A stretch of DNA of 52,902 nt from an uncultured Algoriphagus sp. (GTDB lineage Bacteria > Bacteroidota > Bacteroidia > Cytophagales > Cyclobacteriaceae), in contig CAJBER010000036.1 in assembly GCA_903952135.1 (NCBI GenBank), positions 1-52,902 of the forward strand, in the 5' to 3' direction. The stretch's first letter is position 1; each line of letters starts with the position of its first letter. The translations under genes were made by a program, and so were the position numbers. Below are positions 35,293 to 43,964 of this stretch, piece after piece. The notes below the pieces were generated by a model that saw only the letters and a program-made list of their open reading frames with translations, was not told the origin of the DNA and made no database searches.

Positions 35293-36182
35293 TTCTTTTT
35301 AAAGATAAAAATGTTGCTTGAGTAATTACCCGGTACGCCAGCTTTCTTGTTGGAGCTGTAGCCCTGTAGAATGGCGTTAAAGTAACGGGAAATTAGTCCC
35401 GAATTCGGGTTTTTATAGCCTTCAGAAAGTAGGCTCACGTAGTAGGAATCAAAAATCATGGGTTTGACCTGTACGAGTTCCAACCCAAATTCATCCTGTA
35501 TAAAGGACATTGATTTTTTGGAGAAGTGGTACAGGTGTCTTGGTACGTCGTACCCCGCCCAGGTACTGCCGTACTTTTTGGCATCTTCTGAGTGCGGATT
35601 AGGCACCGCGACCAAGATATAACCTTCTGATTTTAAATGTTTTACAATGTTTTTTAGCGTCTTTCGTAGGCTATGAATGTGTTCCAAGACATGGAATAGC
35701 GTTACTACATCATAGGACTCCTCTTCAGGGAGCTCTTTCAAGCTAGGAACGATTTGATTTGGAAGTTTACCAAGCGCTTGCCCTCTAGCCTTCTCACTCG
35801 GCTCTATTCCTCGAACAGCCCATTGCTGGCGACTGGCTTCTTGAAGGAATTCTCCTGTTCCACAACCGTAATCCAAAAGCGATCCTCCTTTGCTTAGTCC
35901 AAAGATTAAGTCCACTTTCTTGCGGATGCTGTAGTTCCGGATTTTTTGGTAGACCCACTGGGTAAAATTCTGAACTTTATCCTCGTGGGAATAGTACTCT
36001 TTAAAGTCATAGTAAGGCCCGATTTCCTCTTCCTTGGGACGAGGATTGGTAAAGAGCAATTCGCAGTCCCCACATCGGCAGAGTGTAAACTCTTTTTGGC
36101 TTACCGCATAATCCTGGACTAGGGAATGGTTGAGGATGTTTCCGCTTTTGCAGAGGGGACATTTGATCAGGTGTTCAGACAT
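35289..36182 (-). CDS. SAM-dependent methyltransferase with N-terminal zinc-binding motif
   Basis: The first 45 residues carry two cysteine pairs (CPLC and CRCGDC) that would bind zinc, as in C-methyltransferase-like proteins, followed by a class I fold: LLDYGCGTGEFL near 103, GIEPS, and VTLFHVLEHIHSL near 163. The substrate is unknown. It is tightly packed between mnmG (1-nt overlap) and the lipoprotein gene (4-nt overlap), so it belongs to one transcript with them. Confidence 0.83.
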   Translation of the reverse strand: MSEHLIKCPLCKSGNILNHSLVQDYAVSQKEFTLCRCGDCELLFTNPRPKEEEIGPYYDFKEYYSHEDKVQNFTQWVYQKIRNYSIRKKVDLIFGLSKGGSLLDYGCGTGEFLQEASRQQWAVRGIEPSEKARGQALGKLPNQIVPSLKELPEEESYDVVTLFHVLEHIHSLRKTLKNIVKHLKSEGYILVAVPNPHSEDAKKYGSTWAGYDVPRHLYHFSKKSMSFIQDEFGLELVQVKPMIFDSYYVSLLSEGYKNPNSGLISRYFNAILQGYSSNKKAGVPGNYSSNIFIFKKK

Positions 36183-38047
36183 TATCTTCCTAGGTAAACG
36201 GTCAATATGGAAAGATCGGCAGGCGATACTCCGCTGATGCGCGAGGCCTGGCCTAGGGTTTCAGGTCGAATCTTGTGGAGCTTTTGTCTGCCCTCGTTGG
36301 ATAGTGCAGTGATGCCCAAGTAATCGAAGGTGGGAGTAATTTTGAAATCCTCCATGTTGGCAAGTTTCTCCACCATGAGTTGTTCCTTCTCCAGGTAACT
36401 TTCGTATTTGATCTGAATCTCTGCTTGCTCGATCACTTCTGTAGGATACTTTTCGAGGTAAGCGCCCAATTCCTCCGAAAGGGTTGCCAATTCTTTGATT
36501 CCAAGTTGGGGGCGTTTGAGCAGTTTTTCTGCAGAGATTTTTTCGGTTATGGTTGCCGTCTCCAATTTTTCGAGACCGGCATTAATCGCGTCAGGGTTAA
36601 ATTTCTTTTGCTTCAAGTCATTGACCAACTTCGCTGTTTCTGACTTTTTCTGGTTCATCTTTTCAAAGCGCTCTTCACTAGCCAGACCGAGTGCGTGTCC
36701 CAGGGCAGTAAGCCGAAGGTCTGCATTGTCTTGGCGTAGGGAAAGACGAAACTCTGCTCGTGAGGTAAACATGCGGTAAGGCTCTTCGGTCCCTTTGGTA
36801 ATCAAATCATCGATGAGCACGCCGATGTAGGCCTCAGAACGTTTGAGTATCAACGGCTCTTTTTCTTGTACCCTCAAACTCGCATTGATTCCCGCCATTA
36901 ATCCTTGACAGGCTGCTTCCTCGTATCCTGTTGTTCCATTGATTTGACCTGCAAAGTAGAGGTTCGGAATGGCTTGGGTTTCAAGCGTGAGTTTGAGTTG
37001 GGTAGGTGGGAAGAAATCGTATTCGATAGCATAGCCTGGGCGGAACATTTTGGCTTGCTCAAAGCCGGGTATTTTCCGTAGTGCAGCGTATTGTACATCC
37101 TCTGGAAGGGAGGTGGAAAAGCCGTTGACATAGATTTCTACTGTATTCCAACCTTCCGGTTCCACGAAAATTTGGTGACGATCTCGCTCTGCAAAACGGT
37201 TGATTTTATCTTCAATACTCGGGCAATAACGTGGCCCGAGCCCTTGAATTCGCCCGTTAAACATGGGAGATCGGTCAAAGCCTGTTTCTAGGGTTTGGTG
37301 TACTTCTTTGTTGGTGTAGGTGATCCAGCAACTACGCTGCTTCTGCAAAGGACTGGTGCTATCTAGGTAGGAGAATTTTTCAGGATGTTCATCCCCAAGT
37401 TGCTCCTCCATTTTGGAGTAGTCCAAACTTCTTCCATCTACCCGAGGAGGTGTTCCGGTCTTCATTCTGCCTGCCTCAAGTCCCAAAGACACGAGTTGCT
37501 CCGTAATCCCTTTGGCTGCTCCCTCTCCTGTTCGCCCGCCTCCAAACTGTTTCTCCCCGATGTGGATGATGCCATTCAAAAAAGTGCCGTTGGTAAGTAC
37601 GACGGTCTTGGATTCGATCTCGATCCCTATGCCGGTTCGGACACCACAAACAGCCCCGTTCTTGATCAAAAGGCCCGTAATCATCTCCTGCCAAAAATCT
37701 ACATTAGGTGTGTATTCTAGGGCAAGGCGCCATTCTTCCGCAAAGCGCATGCGGTCATTTTGAGTTCGTGGAGACCACATGGCGGGCCCTTTGGACCTAT
37801 TGAGCATGCGGAACTGGATCATGGATTTATCTGAAATGATTCCTGACAGCCCCCCCAAGGCATCTATCTCGCGCACGATTTGTCCCTTGGCCACTCCTCC
37901 CATGGCAGGATTGCATGACATCTGGGCAATGGTATTCATGTTCATCGTACAGAGAAGTACGGATGAACCCATTTTGGCTGCCGCATGTGCCGCTTCGCAA
38001 CCCGCGTGTCCCGCGCCTACTACGATGACATCGTATTTTGGAAACAT
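36182..38047 (-). CDS. mnmG: tRNA uridine-5-carboxymethylaminomethyl modification enzyme MnmG
   Basis: With MnmE, adds the carboxymethylaminomethyl group to wobble uridine 34 of certain tRNAs. The FAD site is VVGAGHAGCEAA near residue 8; family signatures are GLGPRYCPSIEDK near 270 and GTTGYEEAACQGL near 369. The full length (621) is present with the C-terminal MnmE-binding helical domain. Two parS-like sites lie just upstream of its ATG. Confidence 0.97.
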   Translation of the reverse strand: MFPKYDVIVVGAGHAGCEAAHAAAKMGSSVLLCTMNMNTIAQMSCNPAMGGVAKGQIVREIDALGGLSGIISDKSMIQFRMLNRSKGPAMWSPRTQNDRMRFAEEWRLALEYTPNVDFWQEMITGLLIKNGAVCGVRTGIGIEIESKTVVLTNGTFLNGIIHIGEKQFGGGRTGEGAAKGITEQLVSLGLEAGRMKTGTPPRVDGRSLDYSKMEEQLGDEHPEKFSYLDSTSPLQKQRSCWITYTNKEVHQTLETGFDRSPMFNGRIQGLGPRYCPSIEDKINRFAERDRHQIFVEPEGWNTVEIYVNGFSTSLPEDVQYAALRKIPGFEQAKMFRPGYAIEYDFFPPTQLKLTLETQAIPNLYFAGQINGTTGYEEAACQGLMAGINASLRVQEKEPLILKRSEAYIGVLIDDLITKGTEEPYRMFTSRAEFRLSLRQDNADLRLTALGHALGLASEERFEKMNQKKSETAKLVNDLKQKKFNPDAINAGLEKLETATITEKISAEKLLKRPQLGIKELATLSEELGAYLEKYPTEVIEQAEIQIKYESYLEKEQLMVEKLANMEDFKITPTFDYLGITALSNEGRQKLHKIRPETLGQASRISGVSPADLSILTVYLGR

Positions 38048-38060
38048 GTATTTTCAGTTG

Positions 38061-38076
38061 TGTTTCACGTGGAACA
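38061..38076. other. parS-like site 1 (TGTTTCACGTGGAACA)
   Basis: A 16-mer palindrome with one mismatch between the half sites, equal to the ParB-binding consensus TGTTNCACGTGNAACA. It lies 14 bp upstream of the mnmG start. Confidence 0.8.
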
Positions 38077-38107
38077 GTGCTGCGGAGAATCTAAACTCCT
38101 TCGCACA

Positions 38108-38123
38108 TGTTCCACGTGGAACG
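38108..38123. other. parS-like site 2 (TGTTCCACGTGGAACG)
   Basis: One terminal base differs from the perfect palindrome TGTTCCACGTGGAACA, the form used for example in Pseudomonas. It ends one base before the ybeY stop codon and is 47 bp from site 1. Confidence 0.78.
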
Positions 38124-38549
38124 TCAGTTTATTCGATACAATTCTATGGCTTCCTCTTCCTTTGATCGCATAAGCGAAGCCTCTTCTTTGCTTTTGTCTT
38201 TGTAGCCCATCAGGTGTAGTAAGCCGTGTGCCAATACTCGAGTGAGTTCAGTCCCTTCTTCTACTTTCAAGGTTATGGCGTTTTCTCGTACCCGATCCAC
38301 ACTGATAAAGATGTCTCCTTCCAGTTCCCCTGTTTTTTCAGAGTTGTCAAAGGTGATGATGTCTGTATAGGTGTCGTGGTTGAGGTAGTCTACATTCATC
38401 TGATACAAGTATTCGTCTGAACAAAAGATGTAATTCAATTCTTTGATCCGAAAGCCTGAAGCGGCCGCCAATTCCTTCAACCAACGCTTACGGCGCAGTT
38501 TTTCAGGCAATTCAAAGGGAACATCTTCAGAAAAAAAAAGAACAGCCAT
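38124..38549 (-). CDS. ybeY: Endoribonuclease YbeY (16S rRNA maturation)
   Basis: Metal-dependent RNase acting in 16S rRNA 3' maturation and ribosome quality control. The signature reads HGLLHLMGYKDKS: H108 and H112 are kept, while the third ligand, His in the classical HGxLHLxGYDH, is replaced by D118, a form I recall from other Bacteroidota. The 141 residues match the family. The gene is 3 bp downstream of an RsbW-like ATPase gene. Confidence 0.93.
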   Translation of the reverse strand: MAVLFFSEDVPFELPEKLRRKRWLKELAAASGFRIKELNYIFCSDEYLYQMNVDYLNHDTYTDIITFDNSEKTGELEGDIFISVDRVRENAITLKVEEGTELTRVLAHGLLHLMGYKDKSKEEASLMRSKEEEAIELYRIN

Positions 38550-38552
38550 GGC

Positions 38553-38954
38553 CTACTCGAGGTAAAAAGAGAGAACGGTTTTCTTTCCTCCTTCTTCAAA
38601 CTTGACTTCATCGCTCAGGTGCTTCATCAGGAAGATTCCTCTGCCTCCAACTTTTTCAATGTTTTCTGGATCAGTAGGGTCAGGTAGTTGATTGAAATCA
38701 AACCCATTTCCTTCGTCTTCAATGCTGCAGCGGAGTAAGCCTGGCTCCATTTGAAGTTCGAGGTGTACCAATTTGCTAGAGTCGCTTTGGTTGCCATGAA
38801 CGATGGCGTTGCTGATGCATTCGGTCACCGAAATCATGATGTTTCCATACATGTCGTCGTTGATCTCAAACTCTTCTTTGGCATTGTCGATAAAACTTTC
38901 AATGACTTGAATGTTTTCAATTAATGACGGAATAGAAATTTTTATGGATTTCAT
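38553..38954 (-). CDS. RsbW/SpoIIAB-like ATP-binding protein (anti-sigma factor type)
   Basis: A stand-alone HATPase_c_2 domain of 133 residues. The N-box is ECISNAIVHGNQ near 46-57, G1 is EDEGNGFDF and G2 GGRGIFLMKHL. Proteins of this type phosphorylate anti-anti-sigma (STAS) proteins or bind sigma factors in stress signalling. No partner STAS or sigma gene is in the window. It is cotranscribed with ybeY, a frequent arrangement in Bacteroidota. Confidence 0.85.
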   Translation of the reverse strand: MKSIKISIPSLIENIQVIESFIDNAKEEFEINDDMYGNIMISVTECISNAIVHGNQSDSSKLVHLELQMEPGLLRCSIEDEGNGFDFNQLPDPTDPENIEKVGGRGIFLMKHLSDEVKFEEGGKKTVLSFYLE

Positions 38955-38994
38955 CAGAATAATACGGCGCTAGGTATATCTTTTTTACTTTTTC

Positions 38995-39756
38995 TTAGTG
39001 AAGCTCAAGTACCACAGGACAATGGTCTGAATGGACCACATCGGGCAAAATTACGGCACTTTTTAGTTTGTTTTGCAATTCTTTGCTGGCCATGTGGTAA
39101 TCTATTCGCCAACCTAAGTTTTTTTCTCGAGAATTGGCCCGGTAACTCCACCAGGAATAGTGGCCTGGATCGGGGTTAAAGGCTCGAAAGGTATCGATAA
39201 AGCCCAGGTCCACAAACTTATCCATCCAGGCCCGCTCCTCAGGAAGGAAGCCAGAAGTGTTTTTGTTGGAAATTGGATTGTGAATGTCGATGGCCTTGTG
39301 GCAAATGTTGTAATCTCCGCTCAAGATCAAGCCGGGATGTTCCTTTTTCAAGTCTTGCATAAAGCCATATACGTCATCTAGGAAGTCGTATTTGAAGTCC
39401 TGACGCACATCGCCAGTGGTTCCTGAAGGGAAATAGGACGAGATAAAGGAAAACCCTTCAAAGTCTGCACGAAGCATTCTTCCTTCGTCGTCGTAGGCGG
39501 ATACTCCCATGCCGTAATGTACCGCCTTAGGGGCGACTTTGCTCAAGATGGCTACCCCGCTGTATCCTTTTTTTACGGCAGGATACCAGTAGACTTGGTA
39601 GCCCAGGTCGTGGAAAATTCGGAAATCAACATCCGACTCCAAGGCCTTAATCTCTTGTAAACCAAGTACATCTGGAGATTCCTTGGCTAGCCAGTCCACA
39701 AATCCCTTGTTGAGGGCGGCACGAATTCCGTTGACGTTGTAGGAGATTAATTTCAT
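38995..39756 (-). CDS. xth: Exodeoxyribonuclease III (AP endonuclease)
   Basis: Base-excision repair enzyme cutting at abasic sites and degrading 3' ends. Motifs are SYNVNGIRAA at the N-terminus, LQEIKA (metal glutamate) near 34, LSGDYNICHKAIDIHNP near 145-161 and SDHCPVVLE at the C-terminus (catalytic Asp-His). The start is the ATG at 39756, which shares one base with the stop of the upstream gene (TGATG). It has 253 residues, as usual for the ExoA class. Confidence 0.95.
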   Translation of the reverse strand: MKLISYNVNGIRAALNKGFVDWLAKESPDVLGLQEIKALESDVDFRIFHDLGYQVYWYPAVKKGYSGVAILSKVAPKAVHYGMGVSAYDDEGRMLRADFEGFSFISSYFPSGTTGDVRQDFKYDFLDDVYGFMQDLKKEHPGLILSGDYNICHKAIDIHNPISNKNTSGFLPEERAWMDKFVDLGFIDTFRAFNPDPGHYSWWSYRANSREKNLGWRIDYHMASKELQNKLKSAVILPDVVHSDHCPVVLELH

Positions 39757-40115
39757 CAAATTTCGAGTTGATATTCTTTTTCAAAATACTCTATAACCTG
39801 CAGTTTCAGTAATTTTTCTTGTTCCAAGAGGTCAAAATGTGGCAACTCTTTCACGAGTTTCCAATGTGGCCATCCCTCTTGATCTACGAAATCTAGGGTG
39901 TAAAAGCCAGCGTAACTGAGCACCTTGCAAACCGCAATGTGCATCAGGTCTTGTTTTTGTTCCTTGGTAAAGGGGCGCGTGCCTTGGCCCAATTCCTGTA
40001 CTCCGATCAAAAATAGCACTCCATTCAAGTCGTTCGGCTTTTTGCCTATGGTTTCCTGTAGGCCATCCAATAGTCGGCCCCAGCGTTTTTCTAAGTCTAA
40101 ATCCCGCTTAAACAT
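39756..40115 (-). CDS. Conserved hypothetical protein
   Basis: About 119 residues, soluble, charged at the N-terminus (FKRDLDLEKRW) with a hydrophobic centre (DLNGVLFLIGVQELGQG) and a segment DLMHIAVCKVLSYAGFY. I do not recognise a named family; similar proteins seem to occur in Bacteroidota. It overlaps the AhpD-like gene upstream and is coupled to exodeoxyribonuclease III downstream. ATG 40115 is chosen; a GTG at 40124 is possible. Confidence 0.65.
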   Translation of the reverse strand: MFKRDLDLEKRWGRLLDGLQETIGKKPNDLNGVLFLIGVQELGQGTRPFTKEQKQDLMHIAVCKVLSYAGFYTLDFVDQEGWPHWKLVKELPHFDLLEQEKLLKLQVIEYFEKEYQLEI

Positions 40116-40464
40116 GGGTTTCACCCTGTTTTTCGAGTTCCTCCCAGTATTCTACCGCGCGGCGAAGGTGAGGAATGACAATGGACCCCCCAATGATCAT
40201 GGCGATGGAAAAGACTTCAAAGACTTCTTTTCGCCCAACACCCGCCTCAAATGACTTCCCCAAGTGGTACTTGATGCAGTCGTCACAGCGGAGGACCATG
40301 GAACAGGCCAAACCAATCATTTCCTTGGTTTTGACGTCCAATTCTCCTTCTGCGTAGGTATTGGTATCCAAATTGAAAAAGCGCTTGATGACCAAGTTGT
40401 CTTCGGCCATAATTCGCTCGTTCATTTTGCTTCGGTAGTCGTTGAATTCCTCGATTAGATTCAT
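40108..40464 (-). CDS. AhpD-like carboxymuconolactone decarboxylase family protein
   Basis: A small all-helical protein of 118 residues with the redox-active motif CDDCIKYHL (CxxC plus the following His) near 71-79 and the preceding TKEMIGLACSM helix. AhpD-type proteins act as alkylhydroperoxidase or thiol relays. The substrate is unknown. It is the first gene of the minus-strand run that includes the hypothetical gene and exodeoxyribonuclease III, and it is divergent from comF. Confidence 0.88.
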   Translation of the reverse strand: MNLIEEFNDYRSKMNERIMAEDNLVIKRFFNLDTNTYAEGELDVKTKEMIGLACSMVLRCDDCIKYHLGKSFEAGVGRKEVFEVFSIAMIIGGSIVIPHLRRAVEYWEELEKQGETHV

Positions 40465-40541
40465 TATCTTATTCTTTTTACACGTCCAATGGGTAAATAT
40501 ACGGCATATCCCCCCATTGCAGGTTAACCTCTTCCTTAGCC

Positions 40542-41237
40542 ATGCGGTTATTTTTTTGGAAAGATTTTTTAGATCTCATTTTCCCACGCAATTGCCCGCT
40601 TTGCAAGCAGGCCCTTTTTGACTTTGAGCCCTGTCTCTGTACGGTTTGCCAGGGCACGCTTCCCCGCGCCAATTTTCATTTGCGGCCCTTTGATAACGAA
40701 CTGACCTCCAAATTGCAAGGCCTCATTCCAGTACATCGGGTCATGGCTTTTCTCCGCTTTACCAAGAAGGGGAAAAGCCAAGCGCTACTGCACCTGCTCA
40801 AGTACAAAAACAAACCGGAAATTGGAGAGGAACTGGGCCGTTTGTATGGCCTGAGCCTGTCTCAGCATGGGTTTTCTGGGCTTTGGGATGTGTTGGTCGC
40901 CGTACCGCTGCATCCCCTCAAAAAAGCCCGCAGGGGCTACAATCAGAGCGAATGTTTTGCCAGGGGGCTGTCCAAATCGCTGGGTATTCCTGTCCAAAAG
41001 TTGCTGGAGCGCAGGAAGAATACTGATACCCAAACCAACAAATCCCGTCTCGAGCGCCTCAACAACGTGGAACAGGTGTTTGTGTTGGCAAAGGGATACC
41101 ATGCCTCGGGCCTTCGGGTTTTGTTGGTCGACGATATTTTGACGACCGGAGCCACGCTATGCGCTGCTTCACAGGCCCTTTTGGAAGGTGGTGCAAAACA
41201 CGTAGATTTGGCTACCATCGCTGCCGGTGGTCACTAA
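40542..41237 (+). CDS. comF: ComF family protein (phosphoribosyltransferase fold)
   Basis: A competence-associated protein thought to work with DNA uptake helicase or recombination. The N-terminal CPLC ... CLCTVC zinc ribbon (residues about 19-41) is followed by a type I phosphoribosyltransferase domain with the PRPP loop VLLVDDILTTGATL near 195. It has 231 residues, usual length. A DinB-fold gene follows after 10 bp. Confidence 0.9.
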   Translation: MRLFFWKDFLDLIFPRNCPLCKQALFDFEPCLCTVCQGTLPRANFHLRPFDNELTSKLQGLIPVHRVMAFLRFTKKGKSQALLHLLKYKNKPEIGEELGRLYGLSLSQHGFSGLWDVLVAVPLHPLKKARRGYNQSECFARGLSKSLGIPVQKLLERRKNTDTQTNKSRLERLNNVEQVFVLAKGYHASGLRVLLVDDILTTGATLCAASQALLEGGAKHVDLATIAAGGH

Positions 41238-41247
41238 GCCTTTGCCT

Positions 41248-41787
41248 ATGCAACTCGATTTGGAAGCGTTGAAGTACCCAATTGGTAAATTTACCACCCC
41301 ACAAGCCGCTGATTCTGAGGCTATTCAGCAAGCAATTCAGCACATTGCTGCTCTACCCAAGGAACTTTTTCAAGCCGCTAGCTCCTTAACTCCTGCCCAA
41401 TTGGACTGTCCCTACCGACCGGAAGGCTGGACAGTGCGCCAACTGCTACACCATTGCGCAGATAGCCATGGCCAAGCGCTATTTCGCTTTAAGCACGCGC
41501 TTACTGAAGAAAATCCAAGCATCAAGCCCTACGACGAAGGTTCCTGGGCCAAATTGCCAGATTCAAAGTTGCCGGTAGAGTATGCGCTAGACATGCTCCG
41601 GGTGGTGCATGCCAAATGGGTGCGTTTGCTTCAAAATATGACGCCAGCAGACTTTGAGCGAACCTATTACCACCCAGAAAAGCAGCGAACCCAAACCCTC
41701 GCAGAGGTGACCCTGATGTATGCTTGGCATGGAAAACACCATTTGGCACACATTACAGGTTTGATTCAACGAAATTTTGATCGCTAA
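41248..41787 (+). CDS. DinB/YfiT-fold putative metal-dependent hydrolase or thiol transferase
   Basis: YfiT-like four-helix bundle with histidine ligands in LLHHCADSHGQAL (near 70) and YAWHGKHHLAHITG near the C-terminus. The family includes bacillithiol S-transferases (BstA-type). The start DLEALKYPIGKF is family-typical and supports ATG 41248 over GTG 41227. It is packed between comF and an SDR gene (3 bp gap), all on one transcript. Confidence 0.85.
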   Translation: MQLDLEALKYPIGKFTTPQAADSEAIQQAIQHIAALPKELFQAASSLTPAQLDCPYRPEGWTVRQLLHHCADSHGQALFRFKHALTEENPSIKPYDEGSWAKLPDSKLPVEYALDMLRVVHAKWVRLLQNMTPADFERTYYHPEKQRTQTLAEVTLMYAWHGKHHLAHITGLIQRNFDR

Positions 41788-41790
41788 GAC

Positions 41791-42549
41791 ATGCAGGTAT
41801 CTCTCGCCAATCAACGAATCCTTGTTACCGGCGCTTCCCGAGGAATAGGGCGCGCCATTGCGCAGCAACTTTCTGCCTCAGGAGCAGAGGTGATTGTGCA
41901 TTACAATGCCAATGAAGAAGCAGCTAGGGCCGTGCTTGCGGATCTTCCTAACAAGGCCCATCTAGAGGCCTGCAACCTTGCCAACCCCAAGGAGGTAAGC
42001 GGATTTATTCCGCGCCTGGTTCAAAAATATGGCCCAATAAGCGCCCTAGTCAACAATGCGGGCATTTCTCCGGCTGCTCCAGATACGCTGCCTACTGCGG
42101 ATTGGCTTGCAATTTGGGAGGCTGTAATGGCGGTCAATGCCACAGCCGTGGGAATTCTCAGCAAGGAGTTTGTGGACCAGGCGAGGATCCAAGGCAACGG
42201 CCGGATCGTGATGATCTCTTCTCGTGCGGCCTTCCGTGGAGATACGCCCGACTACATGGCCTATGCAGCTTCCAAGGGAGCGCTAGTGAGCCTCATGCGT
42301 TCCATCGCACGGCATTATGGAAAAGAAGGGATCAAAGCCTTTTTGATCGCTCCGGGATTTACCCGTACGGATATGGCGGCTGAGATTTTGGAGCAGTATG
42401 GGGAAGATTTCGCGCTCAAAGACATTGCACTACCCGAGCTGACCCGACCGGAGGATTTGGCGCCCATGGTGACCCTACTTTGTTCCGGCCTTGCAGACCA
42501 TGCCACAGGGACCTCCATCGACATGAATGCGGGTTCGTACGTGCGCTAG
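41791..42549 (+). CDS. Short-chain dehydrogenase/reductase (FabG-like)
   Basis: NAD(P)-dependent oxidoreductase of 252 residues. The cofactor site is VTGASRGIGRA near 12; NNAG near 87; catalytic serine in MISSRAAF and the YAASK motif with Tyr and Lys near 153-157. The C-terminal TGTSIDMNAGSYVR is typical. The substrate is unknown; a fabG name would overstate what is seen. Confidence 0.9.
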   Translation: MQVSLANQRILVTGASRGIGRAIAQQLSASGAEVIVHYNANEEAARAVLADLPNKAHLEACNLANPKEVSGFIPRLVQKYGPISALVNNAGISPAAPDTLPTADWLAIWEAVMAVNATAVGILSKEFVDQARIQGNGRIVMISSRAAFRGDTPDYMAYAASKGALVSLMRSIARHYGKEGIKAFLIAPGFTRTDMAAEILEQYGEDFALKDIALPELTRPEDLAPMVTLLCSGLADHATGTSIDMNAGSYVR

Positions 42550-42596
42550 TCAAACAAAGCCGAAGTAGCCGGGGTTTAGTTTTAAGTCTAGCCTAT

Positions 42597-43184
42597 ATGT
42601 CTTCCAAAGCCCCTGTACTGACCCCCGACTTGATCAAGGTCCTGAAGATTTTCTTGGGCTCTGCTTTGGCATTGGTGCTCGTGCTGTCTTTTTTTGATGG
42701 CTATCGAGCCAACAATACCGGAAAAGACAGGACCTTTCAGGTGGCAGATGCAGATCGGCTCTTTTTCGTGAATTTGCGCAGCATTCATTACGATCGGGAA
42801 GTTCGTCCGGAAGCGGGTATGGAACTCTTTCGACACGGGAATCGGCTGAAGCCCGATTCGATTCCCACCTTTTTCCCAGCCCTACTACTCCATTCCAAAC
42901 AAAAAGAAGCCTACTTGTTTTTTGAACTAGAAGGCGCGGATTACCCGATTCAGATTCAAGCAATCTTGGGAGATGAAGTTATTCAACTCCCCTTCGATTT
43001 GGGAGGAAACACTGCGCACAAGGCCTTAGGGGAGCAATTGTGGTCCTTGCTTCAGCAAAACGCCTCCTTTAGCCTCAGCGTGAATGGAAAAGAAACGCCA
43101 CTTTGGCAGACGGAATCAGAGAAAGAAGTTTTGAAAACCGTCCTGACCGACTATTTTCGGATTCTCAATCAACCCCAACCCTAG
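42597..43184 (+). CDS. Hypothetical membrane-anchored protein
   Basis: 195 residues with one N-terminal hydrophobic segment (about residues 14-36, LKIFLGSALALVLVLSFF) and a periplasmic beta-rich remainder. I do not recognise a domain. ATG 42597 is preferred because it places the anchor at the start. Its stop codon overlaps the GTG start of the thioesterase by one base, so the two are cotranslated. Confidence 0.65.
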   Translation: MSSKAPVLTPDLIKVLKIFLGSALALVLVLSFFDGYRANNTGKDRTFQVADADRLFFVNLRSIHYDREVRPEAGMELFRHGNRLKPDSIPTFFPALLLHSKQKEAYLFFELEGADYPIQIQAILGDEVIQLPFDLGGNTAHKALGEQLWSLLQQNASFSLSVNGKETPLWQTESEKEVLKTVLTDYFRILNQPQP

Positions 43185-43636
43185 TGGAAAATTCACCTAG
43201 TACCCTCGATTATTTTCGTTCCCAGGTCGGCAAGACCCTGGACCGCACTCCTTCTGCTGCAGGCAACTGGCTAGCGGGCACTCTTTTGGGGGTCGAGGTT
43301 CATGAAATTCGCGTGGCCTATGTAGTACGTCCCGACATGTGCAATCCTGGTCGCATTTTGCATGGAGGCATTGCCTCGTTGATGCTGGATGATGTGATTG
43401 GGATGGGCAATTTTGTGGCAGGCTCCGAGTTTCTGATGACCAGCATCAACTTGTCTGTGGATTTTTTGTCTGCTGCGCAGATTGGCGAGCGATTGGAAGT
43501 GAGTGCGCGGCTGGTGCGCTCTGGATCCAATTTGAACCATTGGGAAGCCGATATCCGCAAGGAATCCGGAAAAATTGTGGCCAAGGCGAGTTCGAACTTG
43601 ATTAAGACGCATGTGAGGATTGCGGATTTGGGATGA
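43184..43636 (+). CDS. PaaI-type hotdog-fold thioesterase
   Basis: An acyl-CoA thioesterase-like protein of 150 residues. The hotdog signature is RPDMCNPGRILHGGIASLMLDDVIGM (written in part: NPGRILHGG near 54), with the catalytic aspartate region LMLDD, and the strand SINLSVDFLSAA near 86. The GTG at 43184, overlapping the preceding TAG, fits the family start much better than the upstream in-frame ATG at 43103, which lies inside the neighbour. A repeat array begins at the first base after its stop. Confidence 0.85.
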   Translation: MENSPSTLDYFRSQVGKTLDRTPSAAGNWLAGTLLGVEVHEIRVAYVVRPDMCNPGRILHGGIASLMLDDVIGMGNFVAGSEFLMTSINLSVDFLSAAQIGERLEVSARLVRSGSNLNHWEADIRKESGKIVAKASSNLIKTHVRIADLG

Positions 43637-43960
43637 TTGTACGAAGAACCAAGTACAATGTACCAAGTAGAAATACAATTGAAATAAGGTAGAAATACAC
43701 TGCGCTTCGCTCCGTGAAATAATTAAGGGAAATACGATTGAAATAAGGTAGAAATACACGGTGTTTCGTGAAATAGGATTGAAATACATTTCGTGAAACA
43801 AGTGGAAATAGCAGCAGGATTCACTATTTCACCGAGCGTGCTCGGTTTATTTCTACTGTATTTCCACTTGTTAAACTAATTGTGATTGGAATCGAAACAG
43901 TTATTTCACCGAGCCGGTAGGCTCGGTTTATTTCCATTGTATTTCTATTATATTTCGTTT
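43637..43960. repeat. Mixed period-7 / period-11 repeat region E
   Basis: This fills the 328-bp gap. It begins directly after the thioesterase stop with GTACGAA, GAACCAA, GTACAAT, GTACCAA, then changes to 11-bp units of GAAATANNNNN type (for example GAAATACAATT, GAAATAAGGTA, GAAATACACTG). The right half carries the inverse TATTTCNNNNN units. Two hairpins ACCGAGC/GCTCGGT lie at 43831-43846 and 43908-43927. It stops a few bases before the next ATG, so the promoter of that gene must be inside or upstream. Confidence 0.85.
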
Positions 43961-43964
43961 ACTT

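Noticed and set aside
43271-43801. 176-residue minus-strand frame over the thioesterase and repeat region
   Set aside because: About half is antisense to the hotdog gene and the rest translates the GAAATA repeats.
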